The notes beneath the pieces are model-generated. The model was not told the DNA's origin and made no database searches. It worked only from the letters and a program-made list of their open reading frames with translations. This document shows positions 26,108-33,638 of a stretch of 53,233 nt of DNA, piece after piece (position 1 is the stretch's first letter; each line of letters starts with the position of its first letter). The DNA comes from a virus. The DNA lies in IMG/VR virus record IMGVR_UViG_3300030060_002588, positions 1 to 53,233 of that record; one strand, written 5' to 3'. The translations under genes and the position numbers were made by a program.

Positions 26108-26212
26108 ATGGAATGGACATGTATTGAATGTGAATTTCCTTATAGAGATAATGTACAAGGAGACGCTGAAGAACGTATGTGTTATAAATGTTTAAACAAG
26201 GAGAAATTATGA
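26108..26212 (+). CDS. Zinc-ribbon microprotein (34 aa)
   Basis: The sequence MEWTCIECEFPYRDN ends in RMCYKCLNKEKL, giving two C-x-x-C knuckles 17 residues apart, the minimum for a zinc ribbon. AAGGAG ribosome site. It is coupled to the next gene by an ATGA overlap. Such microproteins may bind nucleic acid or host proteins; function unknown. Confidence 0.65.
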   Translation: MEWTCIECEFPYRDNVQGDAEERMCYKCLNKEKL

Positions 26213-26496
26213 GCAATAAAAAAAGAGACTTTATACCAATTGATAAAGACCCTATTCAAATGGTTACTCAAAAATATCGCAGAAATTTGCTTTCTTATAA
26301 TATGATATTTCATTCAGATAAGTGGGAAGAAGTTCCAACAGAAGATTTATGGGAAGATGGTGAAATATCTAATACTACTTGTATGGTTAAAATTTATGAT
26401 AATGTAGTAGTAGAAGGTAAATGGAAATTAATAAGACAAGTGGAAAAAGATATAGATTATTCTACTAACAGTTCTATAAAAAAGGAGAAAAAATGA
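26209..26496 (+). CDS. Hypothetical protein (95 aa)
   Basis: I start it at the ATG at 26209 (MSNKKRDFIPIDKDPIQ), which overlaps the previous stop as ATGA and follows AAGGAG; an upstream start at 26188 would run 25 bases into the previous gene. The protein has a Trp/Glu-rich centre and a Lys-rich end. No known motif. Confidence 0.65.
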   Translation: MSNKKRDFIPIDKDPIQMVTQKYRRNLLSYNMIFHSDKWEEVPTEDLWEDGEISNTTCMVKIYDNVVVEGKWKLIRQVEKDIDYSTNSSIKKEKK

Positions 26497-26684
26497 TAAA
26501 TGATATGGAAAATATAGAAGATGTAGTGTTGTTATTTGACCAAGTATTTGGCAAAGATGACATAGTTGGTGAAAAAGATTTCTTTGAATTTATGAAAAGA
26601 GCTAATAGAGATTTAACAGCTAAACAAAGATATATAATATTAAGAATAACTATAAACGCATTGAGAGGAGCTAATGATGAGTGA
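26493..26684 (+). CDS. Hypothetical small helical protein (63 aa)
   Basis: Overlaps the previous gene by 4 bases (ATGA) with an AAGGAG site. Residues LLFDQVFGKDDIVGEKDFFE and RDLTAKQRYIILRITINAL look like two or three short helices. No family recognised. Confidence 0.6.
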   Translation: MINDMENIEDVVLLFDQVFGKDDIVGEKDFFEFMKRANRDLTAKQRYIILRITINALRGANDE

Positions 26685-26922
26685 TGTAAAATATTGGGAC
26701 AACATGGCTAAAACAGTATTAGAAGGTAAAAAAATTATTAAAGCAGAGTATATATCAGAAGAAGAAGCTTTACGTTATGGCTGGGACTACAGAGGTGTAT
26801 CGCTTATATTAGATGATAATACTCGTATAATAGTAATGCGAGATGATGAAGGTAATAACGCTGGTGTTCTTGCTTATTTAAATGAAGGCGTAGATTCAGT
26901 ATTACCTGTGTTAAGAGACTAA
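26677..26922 (+). CDS. Hypothetical protein (81 aa)
   Basis: Two adjacent ATGs occur at 26674 and 26677. The second is six bases after GGAG and is preferred. The protein has an alpha/beta pattern (VSLILDDNTRIIVMRDDEGN) without a recognised motif. It overlaps the previous gene by 8 bases. Confidence 0.6.
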   Translation: MSDVKYWDNMAKTVLEGKKIIKAEYISEEEALRYGWDYRGVSLILDDNTRIIVMRDDEGNNAGVLAYLNEGVDSVLPVLRD

Positions 26923-26947
26923 TAATAATAAAGTAAAGGAGAGAGTT

Positions 26948-27136
26948 ATGGTAAGTGAAAGGGAATTACCAGTTAGTAAAGAAAAATGGATAGAGTTTAA
27001 AGAAATGCAAATGAGTGGTATGTTTAATATGTTTGACCCACAGGCAAGAGAAGGTACATCTTTAACTCTAACAGAATGGTTGTATGTAATGGAAAATTAT
27101 GATGAACTATCATTAATATATGAAGGGAGAAGATAA
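26948..27136 (+). CDS. Hypothetical protein (62 aa)
   Basis: An AAAGGAG site precedes ATG. A helical, Met/Glu-rich protein (SKEKWIEFKEMQMSGMFNMF). Its TAA shares a base with the next ATG (TAATG). No family recognised. Confidence 0.6.
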   Translation: MVSERELPVSKEKWIEFKEMQMSGMFNMFDPQAREGTSLTLTEWLYVMENYDELSLIYEGRR

Positions 27137-27639
27137 TGGGAATGGATGTGTATGGATTAAATCCAAAAGAAAATACAAAAATGGCAGATTATCCTACTTT
27201 AAATAAATACAATAAAATGGACTACGAAGAAAAGTGGAAAATTCTTGATAAAGCTAAAGGAGAGAGAGATAAATACTGGTCAGAAAAAGATAAATATAAT
27301 AAAGATAATCCAGGTGTTTATTTTCGTAACAATTGTTGGTGGTGGAGACCATTATGGAATTATTGTTATGCAATAGCAGGTGATATAATCTCTGAAGAAG
27401 TATGGGATAATGGTCATTGTAATGATGGAGCAGGTCTTGAAGCAGAAGATGCAAAAATACTAGGAGAAAGAATACTAGAGACTATAGAAAATGGAGAGTG
27501 TCTTAAATTTCAAGCAGATTATATGCAGCGTTGTGAAGACTCTGATGATGATTTTGCTAAGTCATATCCATTTGATATAGATAATGCAAAAGATTTTGCA
27601 CATTTCTGTATAAATAGTGGAGGTTTTCAAATATGTTAA
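27136..27639 (+). CDS. Conserved phage protein of unknown function (167 aa)
   Basis: The opening MGMDVYGLNP, the block PGVYFRNNCWWWRPLWNYCY and the segment DNGHCNDGAGLEAEDAKILG form a pattern I know as a widespread uncharacterised protein in aquatic phages and bacteria. The three-Trp block is its hallmark. In this copy a charged Lys-rich stretch is inserted between the opening and the Trp block. It lies in the early block ahead of the replication genes. Function unknown. Confidence 0.7.
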   Translation: MGMDVYGLNPKENTKMADYPTLNKYNKMDYEEKWKILDKAKGERDKYWSEKDKYNKDNPGVYFRNNCWWWRPLWNYCYAIAGDIISEEVWDNGHCNDGAGLEAEDAKILGERILETIENGECLKFQADYMQRCEDSDDDFAKSYPFDIDNAKDFAHFCINSGGFQIC

Positions 27640-27803
27640 ATAAAAAGCAAAAAAAAGACCTTGCTCAATATACTTTACATGGCAAATATAATCCTAATAC
27701 TCAAAAACCTTATATTGAGATAAGGAAAAACGGAGAGCATTACGCTTATGCTCCTTGGAATCTATTTAAAAATCAAATGAAAATAGGAGATTTATATGGC
27801 TAA
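27633..27803 (+). CDS. Hypothetical protein (56 aa)
   Basis: This gene overlaps both neighbours (7 bases before, 8 after) in the same strand, with GGAGG ahead of the ATG. It starts MLNKKQKKDLAQYTLHGKYN and contains Tyr-rich strands (KPYIEIRKNGEHYAYAPW). No family recognised. Confidence 0.6.
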   Translation: MLNKKQKKDLAQYTLHGKYNPNTQKPYIEIRKNGEHYAYAPWNLFKNQMKIGDLYG

Positions 27804-28023
27804 GAGAATAAGTAAACAAGAAAAAGTATTAATGTATCTTCAAACTTATGGTTCTATTACGCCAATGGACGCTTATGAGCTCTTTCAATCTATGCGATTG
27901 GGAGCCATAATCCATACATTGAGACATACTGAACCGTATTACAATATAGAAACTAAGAATGAAGGTAAAGCAGGTTATGCAAGATATACTCTAAAACCAG
28001 GTGTTTACCCTGATTATGAGTAA
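27796..28023 (+). CDS. Winged-HTH-type DNA-binding protein (75 aa)
   Basis: The pattern KQEKVLMYLQTYGSITPMDA then LGAIIHTLRH and a beta wing (YNIETKNEGKAGYARYTL) fits a small phage helix-turn-helix family (HTH_39-like). It should bind DNA and is the only clear candidate regulator in the genome. GGAGATTTAT ribosome site. Possible targets are the inverted repeats in the 23.7-24.2 kb spacer, by inference only. Confidence 0.75.
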   Translation: MAKRISKQEKVLMYLQTYGSITPMDAYELFQSMRLGAIIHTLRHTEPYYNIETKNEGKAGYARYTLKPGVYPDYE

Positions 28024-28085
28024 TTTCTTGGATAATTGTTGGAGAAATGGTAAATTATAGAGCTGTCAAATTAAGGAGAAAGTAA

Positions 28086-28832
28086 ATGAAAACATTACTA
28101 GTTGACCTAGAAAATGGCTATAAATCTATAGGTAGTAAAGAAACAATTGAACAAGAGTTTGGATTACCTCTTTTAAATTTTAATGACTTTACTTCATTTA
28201 GAACTTTTATAGGCCAATTATGGTCACGTAAAAAAATAGAAAAAAGTGTAAAAGTAGGTACTGTATCTGTCAAGCAAGCGTCTTGGGAAGTAACTGCAAA
28301 CGAAGGTGTAGAGGTAGACTGTATGGTAATAGATACAGCTAGCGAAATGGCTAAGAAGTTTGCTAGAGAACTAAAAGGCAAAGCAGAGGCATTGCAGTTA
28401 AAACAATGGGGTAAACTAAAAGATACCCTAGATAATTTCTTTTCATTTACTAACGCAATACCTTCTAATCTTATTGTTAACTGTCATTGTAAAATGCAAT
28501 TAGACGATGAGAATGGTGTAATGAGAGTTATGCCTTATATAGAAGGTTCTACTAAAGTAGATGTTGGTAAATGGTTTGATTTTGTAGTGTACACTAAGGT
28601 TCGTAAATCTAAAGATGGTAATCGTGAATATGTATGGGTAACATCAAGAGACGAACATTATTGTCATGCAAAAGATAGAACACAAGAATTACCTGCTGAA
28701 ATACCACAAGACTATAGTATAATATTCGATGCTGTTAAGAAAAAAGGATGGGATACTGCTAAAGTACTTGTGATAGGCGAGCCAGGTAGTGGTAAGACGC
28801 TTAGTCTTAAAACGTTAACGAAAGTAAGCTAA
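28086..28832 (+). CDS. P-loop ATPase with permuted motifs, Sak4/AAA_24-like (248 aa)
   Basis: The motif order is unusual. The protein begins at a strand that normally follows the P-loop (MKTLLVDLENGYKSIG). Next come a Walker B-like strand with D84 (VDCMVIDTASEMAKK) and a sensor strand (NLIVNCHCKMQLDD). The Walker A, GEPGSGKT at residues 231-238, is only ten residues from the C-terminus. In RecA-like and AAA_24/Sak4 phage recombinases the Walker A comes first, so this looks like a circular permutation. The neighbours are an SSB-like gene 12 bases downstream and the primase-helicase, which suggests a role in single-strand annealing or strand exchange. The start follows AAGGAG. Confidence 0.7.
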   Translation: MKTLLVDLENGYKSIGSKETIEQEFGLPLLNFNDFTSFRTFIGQLWSRKKIEKSVKVGTVSVKQASWEVTANEGVEVDCMVIDTASEMAKKFARELKGKAEALQLKQWGKLKDTLDNFFSFTNAIPSNLIVNCHCKMQLDDENGVMRVMPYIEGSTKVDVGKWFDFVVYTKVRKSKDGNREYVWVTSRDEHYCHAKDRTQELPAEIPQDYSIIFDAVKKKGWDTAKVLVIGEPGSGKTLSLKTLTKVS

Positions 28833-28844
28833 GGAGAAATAACT

Positions 28845-29363
28845 ATGGGAATAGTTGTAACTAAAAAAGATAGCGGTGGTGGATATGATGAAGGTTGGAA
28901 AACTGTAACTATAAATAAAGCTGTTAAAGGTGACTTTAATGGTTCTAAATATATAGATTTACATTTTGAAGGCTATCCAGAAACCGTTAAATGTAGAGTA
29001 TGGGAAGCTCGTAACAAAGATGGTGAAGAGTTTTCTGTAACAAATATGGTTAGATATTCTAATCCAACTATATTAGAAGAGATGGATAGAGATGGAACTG
29101 CTGCTGCAAGTCTAGATGACTCGCCTGCTGGTTTACAAGGTAAATCATTGCAAGTATTATTTTATAAGAAAGCAAATGGTTACTCAGAAATATCACAGAA
29201 GGTAGCTCCTGCTAGTCCGTTTCAAAACATTGTAGATAATTTTGACGAAAATAGAATTGCTCGTATAAAAGAATCTGCTGAAGCCTACCAAACCAGAAGA
29301 AATCAAGCTAATGGTGTAGTAGCTGAAACAACAGAAGGTAAATCAAGCGATATGCCTTTTTAA
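28845..29363 (+). CDS. SSB-like single-stranded DNA-binding protein (172 aa)
   Basis: The central region has alternating strands and turns (GWKTVTINKAVKGDFNGSKY, TVKCRVWEARN, LQGKSLQVLFYKKANGYSEI) as expected of an OB fold. The C-terminus SSDMPF matches the acidic-Pro-Phe tip of bacterial SSB, which recruits partner proteins. It follows the ATPase gene by 12 bases with AAGGAGAAAT. It probably coats single strands during replication or recombination. The fold is inferred and the C-terminal tip is the best evidence. Confidence 0.7.
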   Translation: MGIVVTKKDSGGGYDEGWKTVTINKAVKGDFNGSKYIDLHFEGYPETVKCRVWEARNKDGEEFSVTNMVRYSNPTILEEMDRDGTAAASLDDSPAGLQGKSLQVLFYKKANGYSEISQKVAPASPFQNIVDNFDENRIARIKESAEAYQTRRNQANGVVAETTEGKSSDMPF

Positions 29364-29376
29364 ATTAATAATCGTA

Positions 29377-29446
29377 AAATTAAATGGAGTTTATGAGCCT
29401 CACGTCAGTATGAAATAGGACTACCGAGCATAACTCCTTTTAATTT
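29377..29446 (+). promoter_or_regulatory. Long leader stem-loop before the primase-helicase gene
   Basis: The arm AAATTAAATGGAGTTTATG (29377-29395) pairs with CATAACTCCTTTTAATTT (29429-29446) at about 17 positions, with one mismatch and one bulge. The left arm contains GGAG and an ATG that opens a six-codon frame (MSLTSV), so it might encode a leader peptide. It ends just before the AAAGGAG site of the next gene. Confidence 0.6.
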
Positions 29447-29465
29447 ATAAAGAAAGGAGATAAAT

Positions 29466-31220
29466 ATGATAAGAGAATTTGCATTTGGATTATCTAATAG
29501 GCATCATTTCTTCCCAACAGATAATTCTGTTAAATGGGAGAACGTTGCTAAAGACACATTTTTATCATTGTATGGATATGATGACGATGTTATAGAATAC
29601 TTTAATAAAAAGAAAACATTGTCTGGATATGACGGTTCTATATATATGCCTAAAGAATTTGTGTTAGATGTAGATGGTGTAGAAGTAGAAGAAGCACAAG
29701 ACAAAGCAATTAAACTTGTATCTTTATTAAGCAACTTAAATGTTCCTTGTAATATTTATTTTAGTGGCAGAGGTTTTCATATAGGCATTCCAGATAAGGC
29801 GTTTAAATGGAAGCCAGGCAGAAACTTGCATTTGTGTGTAAAAGATGAGTTAGATAAAAGAGGTATATATAAATATGCTGATGTATCTGTTACAGACAAG
29901 ACTAGAATTATTAGGCTTAACAATACATTAAACAGTAAATCTAAACTATGGAAGATTTATATAAAAAGTGAAGAATTACTTGAACTAAATGCATTAGGTA
30001 TAAAAGCTTTGGCAAATAAACCAAGACAAATAGAAATACCTACACTTGAATGTGAGCCTGTTTTTGATGTAATGGAACGAGAATCTAAAAAGCAAACTAT
30101 TAAGTTTAAAGAAACTATTGGTAAAGAGCCAGACCCTATGTTATATCCATGCATACAAACAATGTTAAAAGGTGGTACGTATGGTGGTAGACATGCTATG
30201 GCTTTACGTTTAGGTGCTTGGTTAAGATGGCGTTATCCAGAAGACGTAGTAAGATTAATCATGGAAGACTGGCGACAAAGAGTATCAACTGTTGAGCATC
30301 CATTTAAGAAAGATGAGATGGACAGGCTTATTACTGATTGTTATAAAGGTCATGGTGGTAATGGTTATCGTTATGGTTGTAATGATAAAATAATGGATAA
30401 GCATTGTAATTCTACATGTACTTTATTTAAAGCTAAGAAATCACAAGGCATTATGTCTGCTAACGATATGGAAGAAAACTTAATTAGCTGGTTAAAAGGT
30501 GATGTAGTTCCTATAGATATAGGTGGTTTATATAATAAGAACTTTCTTGTATATCCTGGTGAACTTGTAGTAATTCAGGCTCCTCCTAAATCTATGAAGA
30601 CTATGTTATTGCAGAATTGGGTTAACTCATTTAAGAAAAGAACTTACTTTTTAGAAATGGAGATGTCACCAAGGCAGATATGGCAACGTTTTATACAAAT
30701 AGAACAAGGCTGGGACGAAGACCAATTAAGACAACATTATGCTAGAGAAAATTATAGCCTAGCTGATAAGTTTAAATGGTTAAACGTAGATTATCAACCT
30801 TGTTTTGCTATAGAACTAGAAAAGAAAATAAGTATGCTTCCAGAAAAACCAGAGGTAGTTGTTATCGACCATATGGGTTTATTGTTATCTAAACATAGAG
30901 ACTTAAATCTAAAGATGGAGGAGATTGCTGGTGCTTTAACTGAAGTTGCTGTAAAACATAATATAATAGTATTTGCTATATCAGAAATAACTAAAACAGC
31001 TATGACAGAAGGTATGGGTATATCTTCTTCTAGAGGTTCTTTTAGAATTGCTTACAATGCAAGTAAAATACTTTCTTTGTCTGTACAGAAGAATCTAGAA
31101 GGTGATGTACAAAACATGGTAATTAAAACAGAAGCAAATAGAGAACGTGGTTCTTTAGATGTAATACTTAAAATAAATGGTGTTAGAATAGACACATTAA
31201 GGAGTCCAAATGTCAAATAA
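29466..31220 (+). CDS. Primase-helicase: AEP-type primase plus DnaB-like helicase (584 aa)
   Basis: N-terminal archaeo-eukaryotic-type primase: D68-x-D70 (EFVLDVDG), S100-G-R-G-F-H105 (IYFSGRGFHIG) and D139 (YADVSVTDKTRIIRL), the metal and nucleotide sites of AEPs. The middle carries a Cys set (C229, C292, C305, C314, C318) that could bind zinc or an Fe-S cluster. The C-terminal RecA fold has a P-loop APPKSMKT (372-379), a DnaB-like FLEMEMSPRQIW and Walker B VVVIDH (464-469). The P-loop starts with Ala rather than Gly. It should prime and unwind DNA at the fork. No DNA polymerase gene is present, so host polymerase is probably used. Confidence 0.85.
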   Translation: MIREFAFGLSNRHHFFPTDNSVKWENVAKDTFLSLYGYDDDVIEYFNKKKTLSGYDGSIYMPKEFVLDVDGVEVEEAQDKAIKLVSLLSNLNVPCNIYFSGRGFHIGIPDKAFKWKPGRNLHLCVKDELDKRGIYKYADVSVTDKTRIIRLNNTLNSKSKLWKIYIKSEELLELNALGIKALANKPRQIEIPTLECEPVFDVMERESKKQTIKFKETIGKEPDPMLYPCIQTMLKGGTYGGRHAMALRLGAWLRWRYPEDVVRLIMEDWRQRVSTVEHPFKKDEMDRLITDCYKGHGGNGYRYGCNDKIMDKHCNSTCTLFKAKKSQGIMSANDMEENLISWLKGDVVPIDIGGLYNKNFLVYPGELVVIQAPPKSMKTMLLQNWVNSFKKRTYFLEMEMSPRQIWQRFIQIEQGWDEDQLRQHYARENYSLADKFKWLNVDYQPCFAIELEKKISMLPEKPEVVVIDHMGLLLSKHRDLNLKMEEIAGALTEVAVKHNIIVFAISEITKTAMTEGMGISSSRGSFRIAYNASKILSLSVQKNLEGDVQNMVIKTEANRERGSLDVILKINGVRIDTLRSPNVK

Positions 31221-31701
31221 AAGAAGCTTAGGTCAAATAAGTAGTGATATTATGTTAGTTCAAAATAGCTTTGAGTTAACAGAAGAAGAAATAAATGAAC
31301 AACTAGATATATTACATACTGAATTACATGAAAAGGAAAACGGTGTTTACTGGTTCTATAAAAACCTAGATAGCAAGGTCGCTTTAGCTAAAGAGTATAA
31401 AGAAAAAGCAGATGCAGTACTTAAAAAACTTGCATATACTCAGAAAAGACTAAAGGGACTTGTTATAGAGGCTTATGCAGCTAGTGGGCAGCTTCCAGCA
31501 CATGATGAATTTAATCCAATTAAAATAATGGAAACAGGTAAGGTAGAAATATTAGATGAAACTAAAATACCTAGAGAATATTATATTGAAAAGATTGAAT
31601 TAAGATTAGACAAAAAAAGACTACTTGAGGAATTAAAAGAAGGTAAAGATATTCCTGGAGTAGTATTACAAACAAACAAACACGTCAGGGGGTTAAAATG
31701 A
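31210..31701 (+). CDS. Gp157-like protein (163 aa)
   Basis: A helical first half (EKENGVYWFYKNLDSKVALA) is followed by YTQKRLKGLVIEA, then FNPIKIMETGKVEILDETKI, PREYY, and a K-D-I-P-G-V end. This matches the Gp157 family of phage proteins. Members lie in recombination or replication clusters and their role is unclear. It overlaps the primase gene by 11 bases and the next by 4 (ATGA). Confidence 0.8.
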   Translation: MSNKRSLGQISSDIMLVQNSFELTEEEINEQLDILHTELHEKENGVYWFYKNLDSKVALAKEYKEKADAVLKKLAYTQKRLKGLVIEAYAASGQLPAHDEFNPIKIMETGKVEILDETKIPREYYIEKIELRLDKKRLLEELKEGKDIPGVVLQTNKHVRGLK

Positions 31702-32495
31702 TACATCCTTATGGAGAAATAAGAAAGGTGCCTTTGGATTACCAAGGCATCAAGTCTACAGCTTATGCTGTACAAAGGCAAGAAATAAAAGATGAAGGGT
31801 TAAAATGGAAAGAGTGTGGTGTAGTAGGTAGTAATTATCTACTAGTACCTAACTCTGAAGTAAGAGACTTGGCTAATGAAATAGCCACTGAGTCAGCATT
31901 AACTTGGGAACCAATGAAGACATTCTTTAATGGTAAACAATTTGCTTATTTTATGCAATGTAAATCAGATACTACTGAGATAGCTAAAGATGATGATATA
32001 GCTCTTGGTATGGCTTTCTGGAATAGTTATGATGGCTCAACAGCGTTACAGTTTAGAACGTTCCTTGTAAGATTAGTATGTACCAATGGTATGATAACTA
32101 AAGACTTTATGAACTTGATGAAATTCAAGCATAATAAAACGTCTGAAGGATACGATAAACAAATTATTAACGCTGCTAAAGTTGTAGATAACTGTGGAGA
32201 AGATATTGAAACAGTTGCTAAAAGAATGAGAAAGATGGTAGAAACACCAGTTGATTTAAATGAATTAGCTTATATAAGAAATAATTATTTAGGTCATCTA
32301 CCTGTTACATTATGGGGTAAAATAAGTTCACACTTCTTGCAAAAGCATGATAGAGATATATTTGATGATAATGTAAACATGTGGGATTTCTACAATGCAT
32401 GCACAGATATATTGTGGCATGATAAGAAACCAACTATGGCTTCGCTAGAACATAATCAGGTAATAACTGATAGATTGTTAGGAGCTATGTCGTAA
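31698..32495 (+). CDS. DUF932-family phage protein (265 aa)
   Basis: The block SYDGSTALQFRTFLVRLVCT followed by NGMI is the family hallmark, preceded by a Trp-Glu-Pro strand (LTWEPMKTFFNGKQFAYFM). Members are common in phages and plasmids beside recombination genes; function is not settled. ATGA overlap with the Gp157-like gene supports a shared operon. Confidence 0.8.
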   Translation: MIHPYGEIRKVPLDYQGIKSTAYAVQRQEIKDEGLKWKECGVVGSNYLLVPNSEVRDLANEIATESALTWEPMKTFFNGKQFAYFMQCKSDTTEIAKDDDIALGMAFWNSYDGSTALQFRTFLVRLVCTNGMITKDFMNLMKFKHNKTSEGYDKQIINAAKVVDNCGEDIETVAKRMRKMVETPVDLNELAYIRNNYLGHLPVTLWGKISSHFLQKHDRDIFDDNVNMWDFYNACTDILWHDKKPTMASLEHNQVITDRLLGAMS

Positions 32496-32514
32496 TTAAT
32501 GAGGAACGCCAAAA

Positions 32515-32544
32515 GGGGGAGCAGTTACCTTTCGCTGCTCTCCC
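32515..32544 (+). promoter_or_regulatory. GC-rich leader stem-loop before the radical-SAM gene
   Basis: GGGGGAGCAG and CTGCTCTCCC form a 10-bp stem with one G-T and a 10-base loop. It lies 7 bases upstream of the AAGGGGG ribosome site for the ATG at 32562. It is one of the most GC-rich spots in the window. No T-run follows. Confidence 0.65.
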
Positions 32545-32561
32545 TAAGTTTAAGGGGGAAT

Positions 32562-33413
32562 ATGAAATTTATAACACGTAAAACAATGCAAATAAGAGAG
32601 TCAGGTCGTAGTAGTGACTTTATAACACCAAGTTTTGGTTTTGGTTGCTTATATAAATGTAGCTATTGCTATATGAGAAGACATTTGCCAAAAGGTTTAA
32701 ACATTGCAACTAATACAGACTCTATAATAGATGCAATACATCATCATTTATGGTTACTTAAATGGCCTAAAGTGCCTAACCAGACACACGAAAAGTATTA
32801 CACATATGATTTTAGTTGTAACGAAGATTATATTTTACATGCAAAGTATCACGAGTGGGATTTGTTATTTGATTATTTTAAAACAAATGATAAAGCAATG
32901 GGTACAGCTGCAACAAAATATGTTAACAAAAAAATGCTGGGGTATGATGCGAAAAGAAAAATACGCATAAGGTTTAGCATTATGCCTCAGTCATTGTCTG
33001 ATAAATTAGAGCCAGGTACATCTAAGATTATAGACAGAATAAAAGCAGTTAATGATTTTTATGAAGCAGGTTATGACGTTCATTTAAACTACTCACCAAT
33101 AATAGTTTATAAAGATTACATAGAAGATTATAAAAAATTATTTAAATTAGTTGACATGAACATTGATGATTCAATAAAAAACAAAGTTAAGGCAGAATGT
33201 ATATTTCTTACACATAATAAGAAAATGCATGCTATTAATGATAAAGAAGTAGAAGATATTTTATGGCAGCCATCTATACAGGAGACTAAAACTTCAGAGT
33301 ATGGCAATGTAAACATAAGGTATAAATATAAACTAAAACGAAAATATATAAATGATTTTCTTAATGCACATAGTCACAACTTACCATGGCAAGAAGTTAG
33401 GTATATATTTTAA
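32562..33413 (+). CDS. Radical-SAM protein, spore-photoproduct-lyase-like (283 aa)
   Basis: The cluster motif C29-L-Y-K-C33-S-Y-C36 (C-x3-C-x2-C) sits near the N-terminus in FGFGCLYKCSYCYMRRHLPK, as in SPL-family radical SAM enzymes that bind a 4Fe-4S cluster and S-adenosylmethionine. Later strands (IRFSIMPQSLSDKLEPGTSK, YDVHLNYSPIIVY) fit the TIM-barrel pattern of the family. The likely role is repair of UV-made thymine dimers in phage or host DNA, but SPL-like enzymes in phages are not all proven to repair. The frame is open upstream to ATG 32499, but that start has no ribosome site and would include the hairpin. Confidence 0.75.
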   Translation: MKFITRKTMQIRESGRSSDFITPSFGFGCLYKCSYCYMRRHLPKGLNIATNTDSIIDAIHHHLWLLKWPKVPNQTHEKYYTYDFSCNEDYILHAKYHEWDLLFDYFKTNDKAMGTAATKYVNKKMLGYDAKRKIRIRFSIMPQSLSDKLEPGTSKIIDRIKAVNDFYEAGYDVHLNYSPIIVYKDYIEDYKKLFKLVDMNIDDSIKNKVKAECIFLTHNKKMHAINDKEVEDILWQPSIQETKTSEYGNVNIRYKYKLKRKYINDFLNAHSHNLPWQEVRYIF

Positions 33414-33422
33414 GGAGGAATA

Positions 33423-33638
33423 ATGGCAACTAAAAAAATAACAATAAAAGAAGCAGAGAAAAGAATAAATATACTAGCTTATAATCTTAACGTTGCGAAA
33501 GCAGCTATAGATAATATAGGACTTGCTTTTAGCCAGTATTTAAAATACAAAGGCGATGAAGAGGAGTTTAAAAAATATTTAGAAAATAAATCAAAAGTTG
33601 ATAAATTAAAGGAAAGTGTCGAAAATGATGCAAAATAA
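33423..33638 (+). CDS. Hypothetical Lys-rich helical protein (71 aa)
   Basis: A perfect AAGGAGG site precedes the ATG. The protein is helical and charged (IKEAEKRINILAYNLNVAKA). Its end overlaps the next gene by about 14 bases. No family recognised. Confidence 0.65.
   Translation: MATKKITIKEAEKRINILAYNLNVAKAAIDNIGLAFSQYLKYKGDEEEFKKYLENKSKVDKLKESVENDAK

Noticed and set aside
28047-28085. A 12-codon frame (MVNYRAVKLRRK) ahead of the permuted ATPase gene
   Set aside because: GGAG is only two bases from its ATG and the frame ends exactly at the next start; too short to support as a gene.
28086-28832. The permuted ATPase as a truncated or frameshifted pseudogene
   Set aside because: Start and stop signals are good, length is normal for a single RecA-like domain, and all core motifs are present, only in another order.
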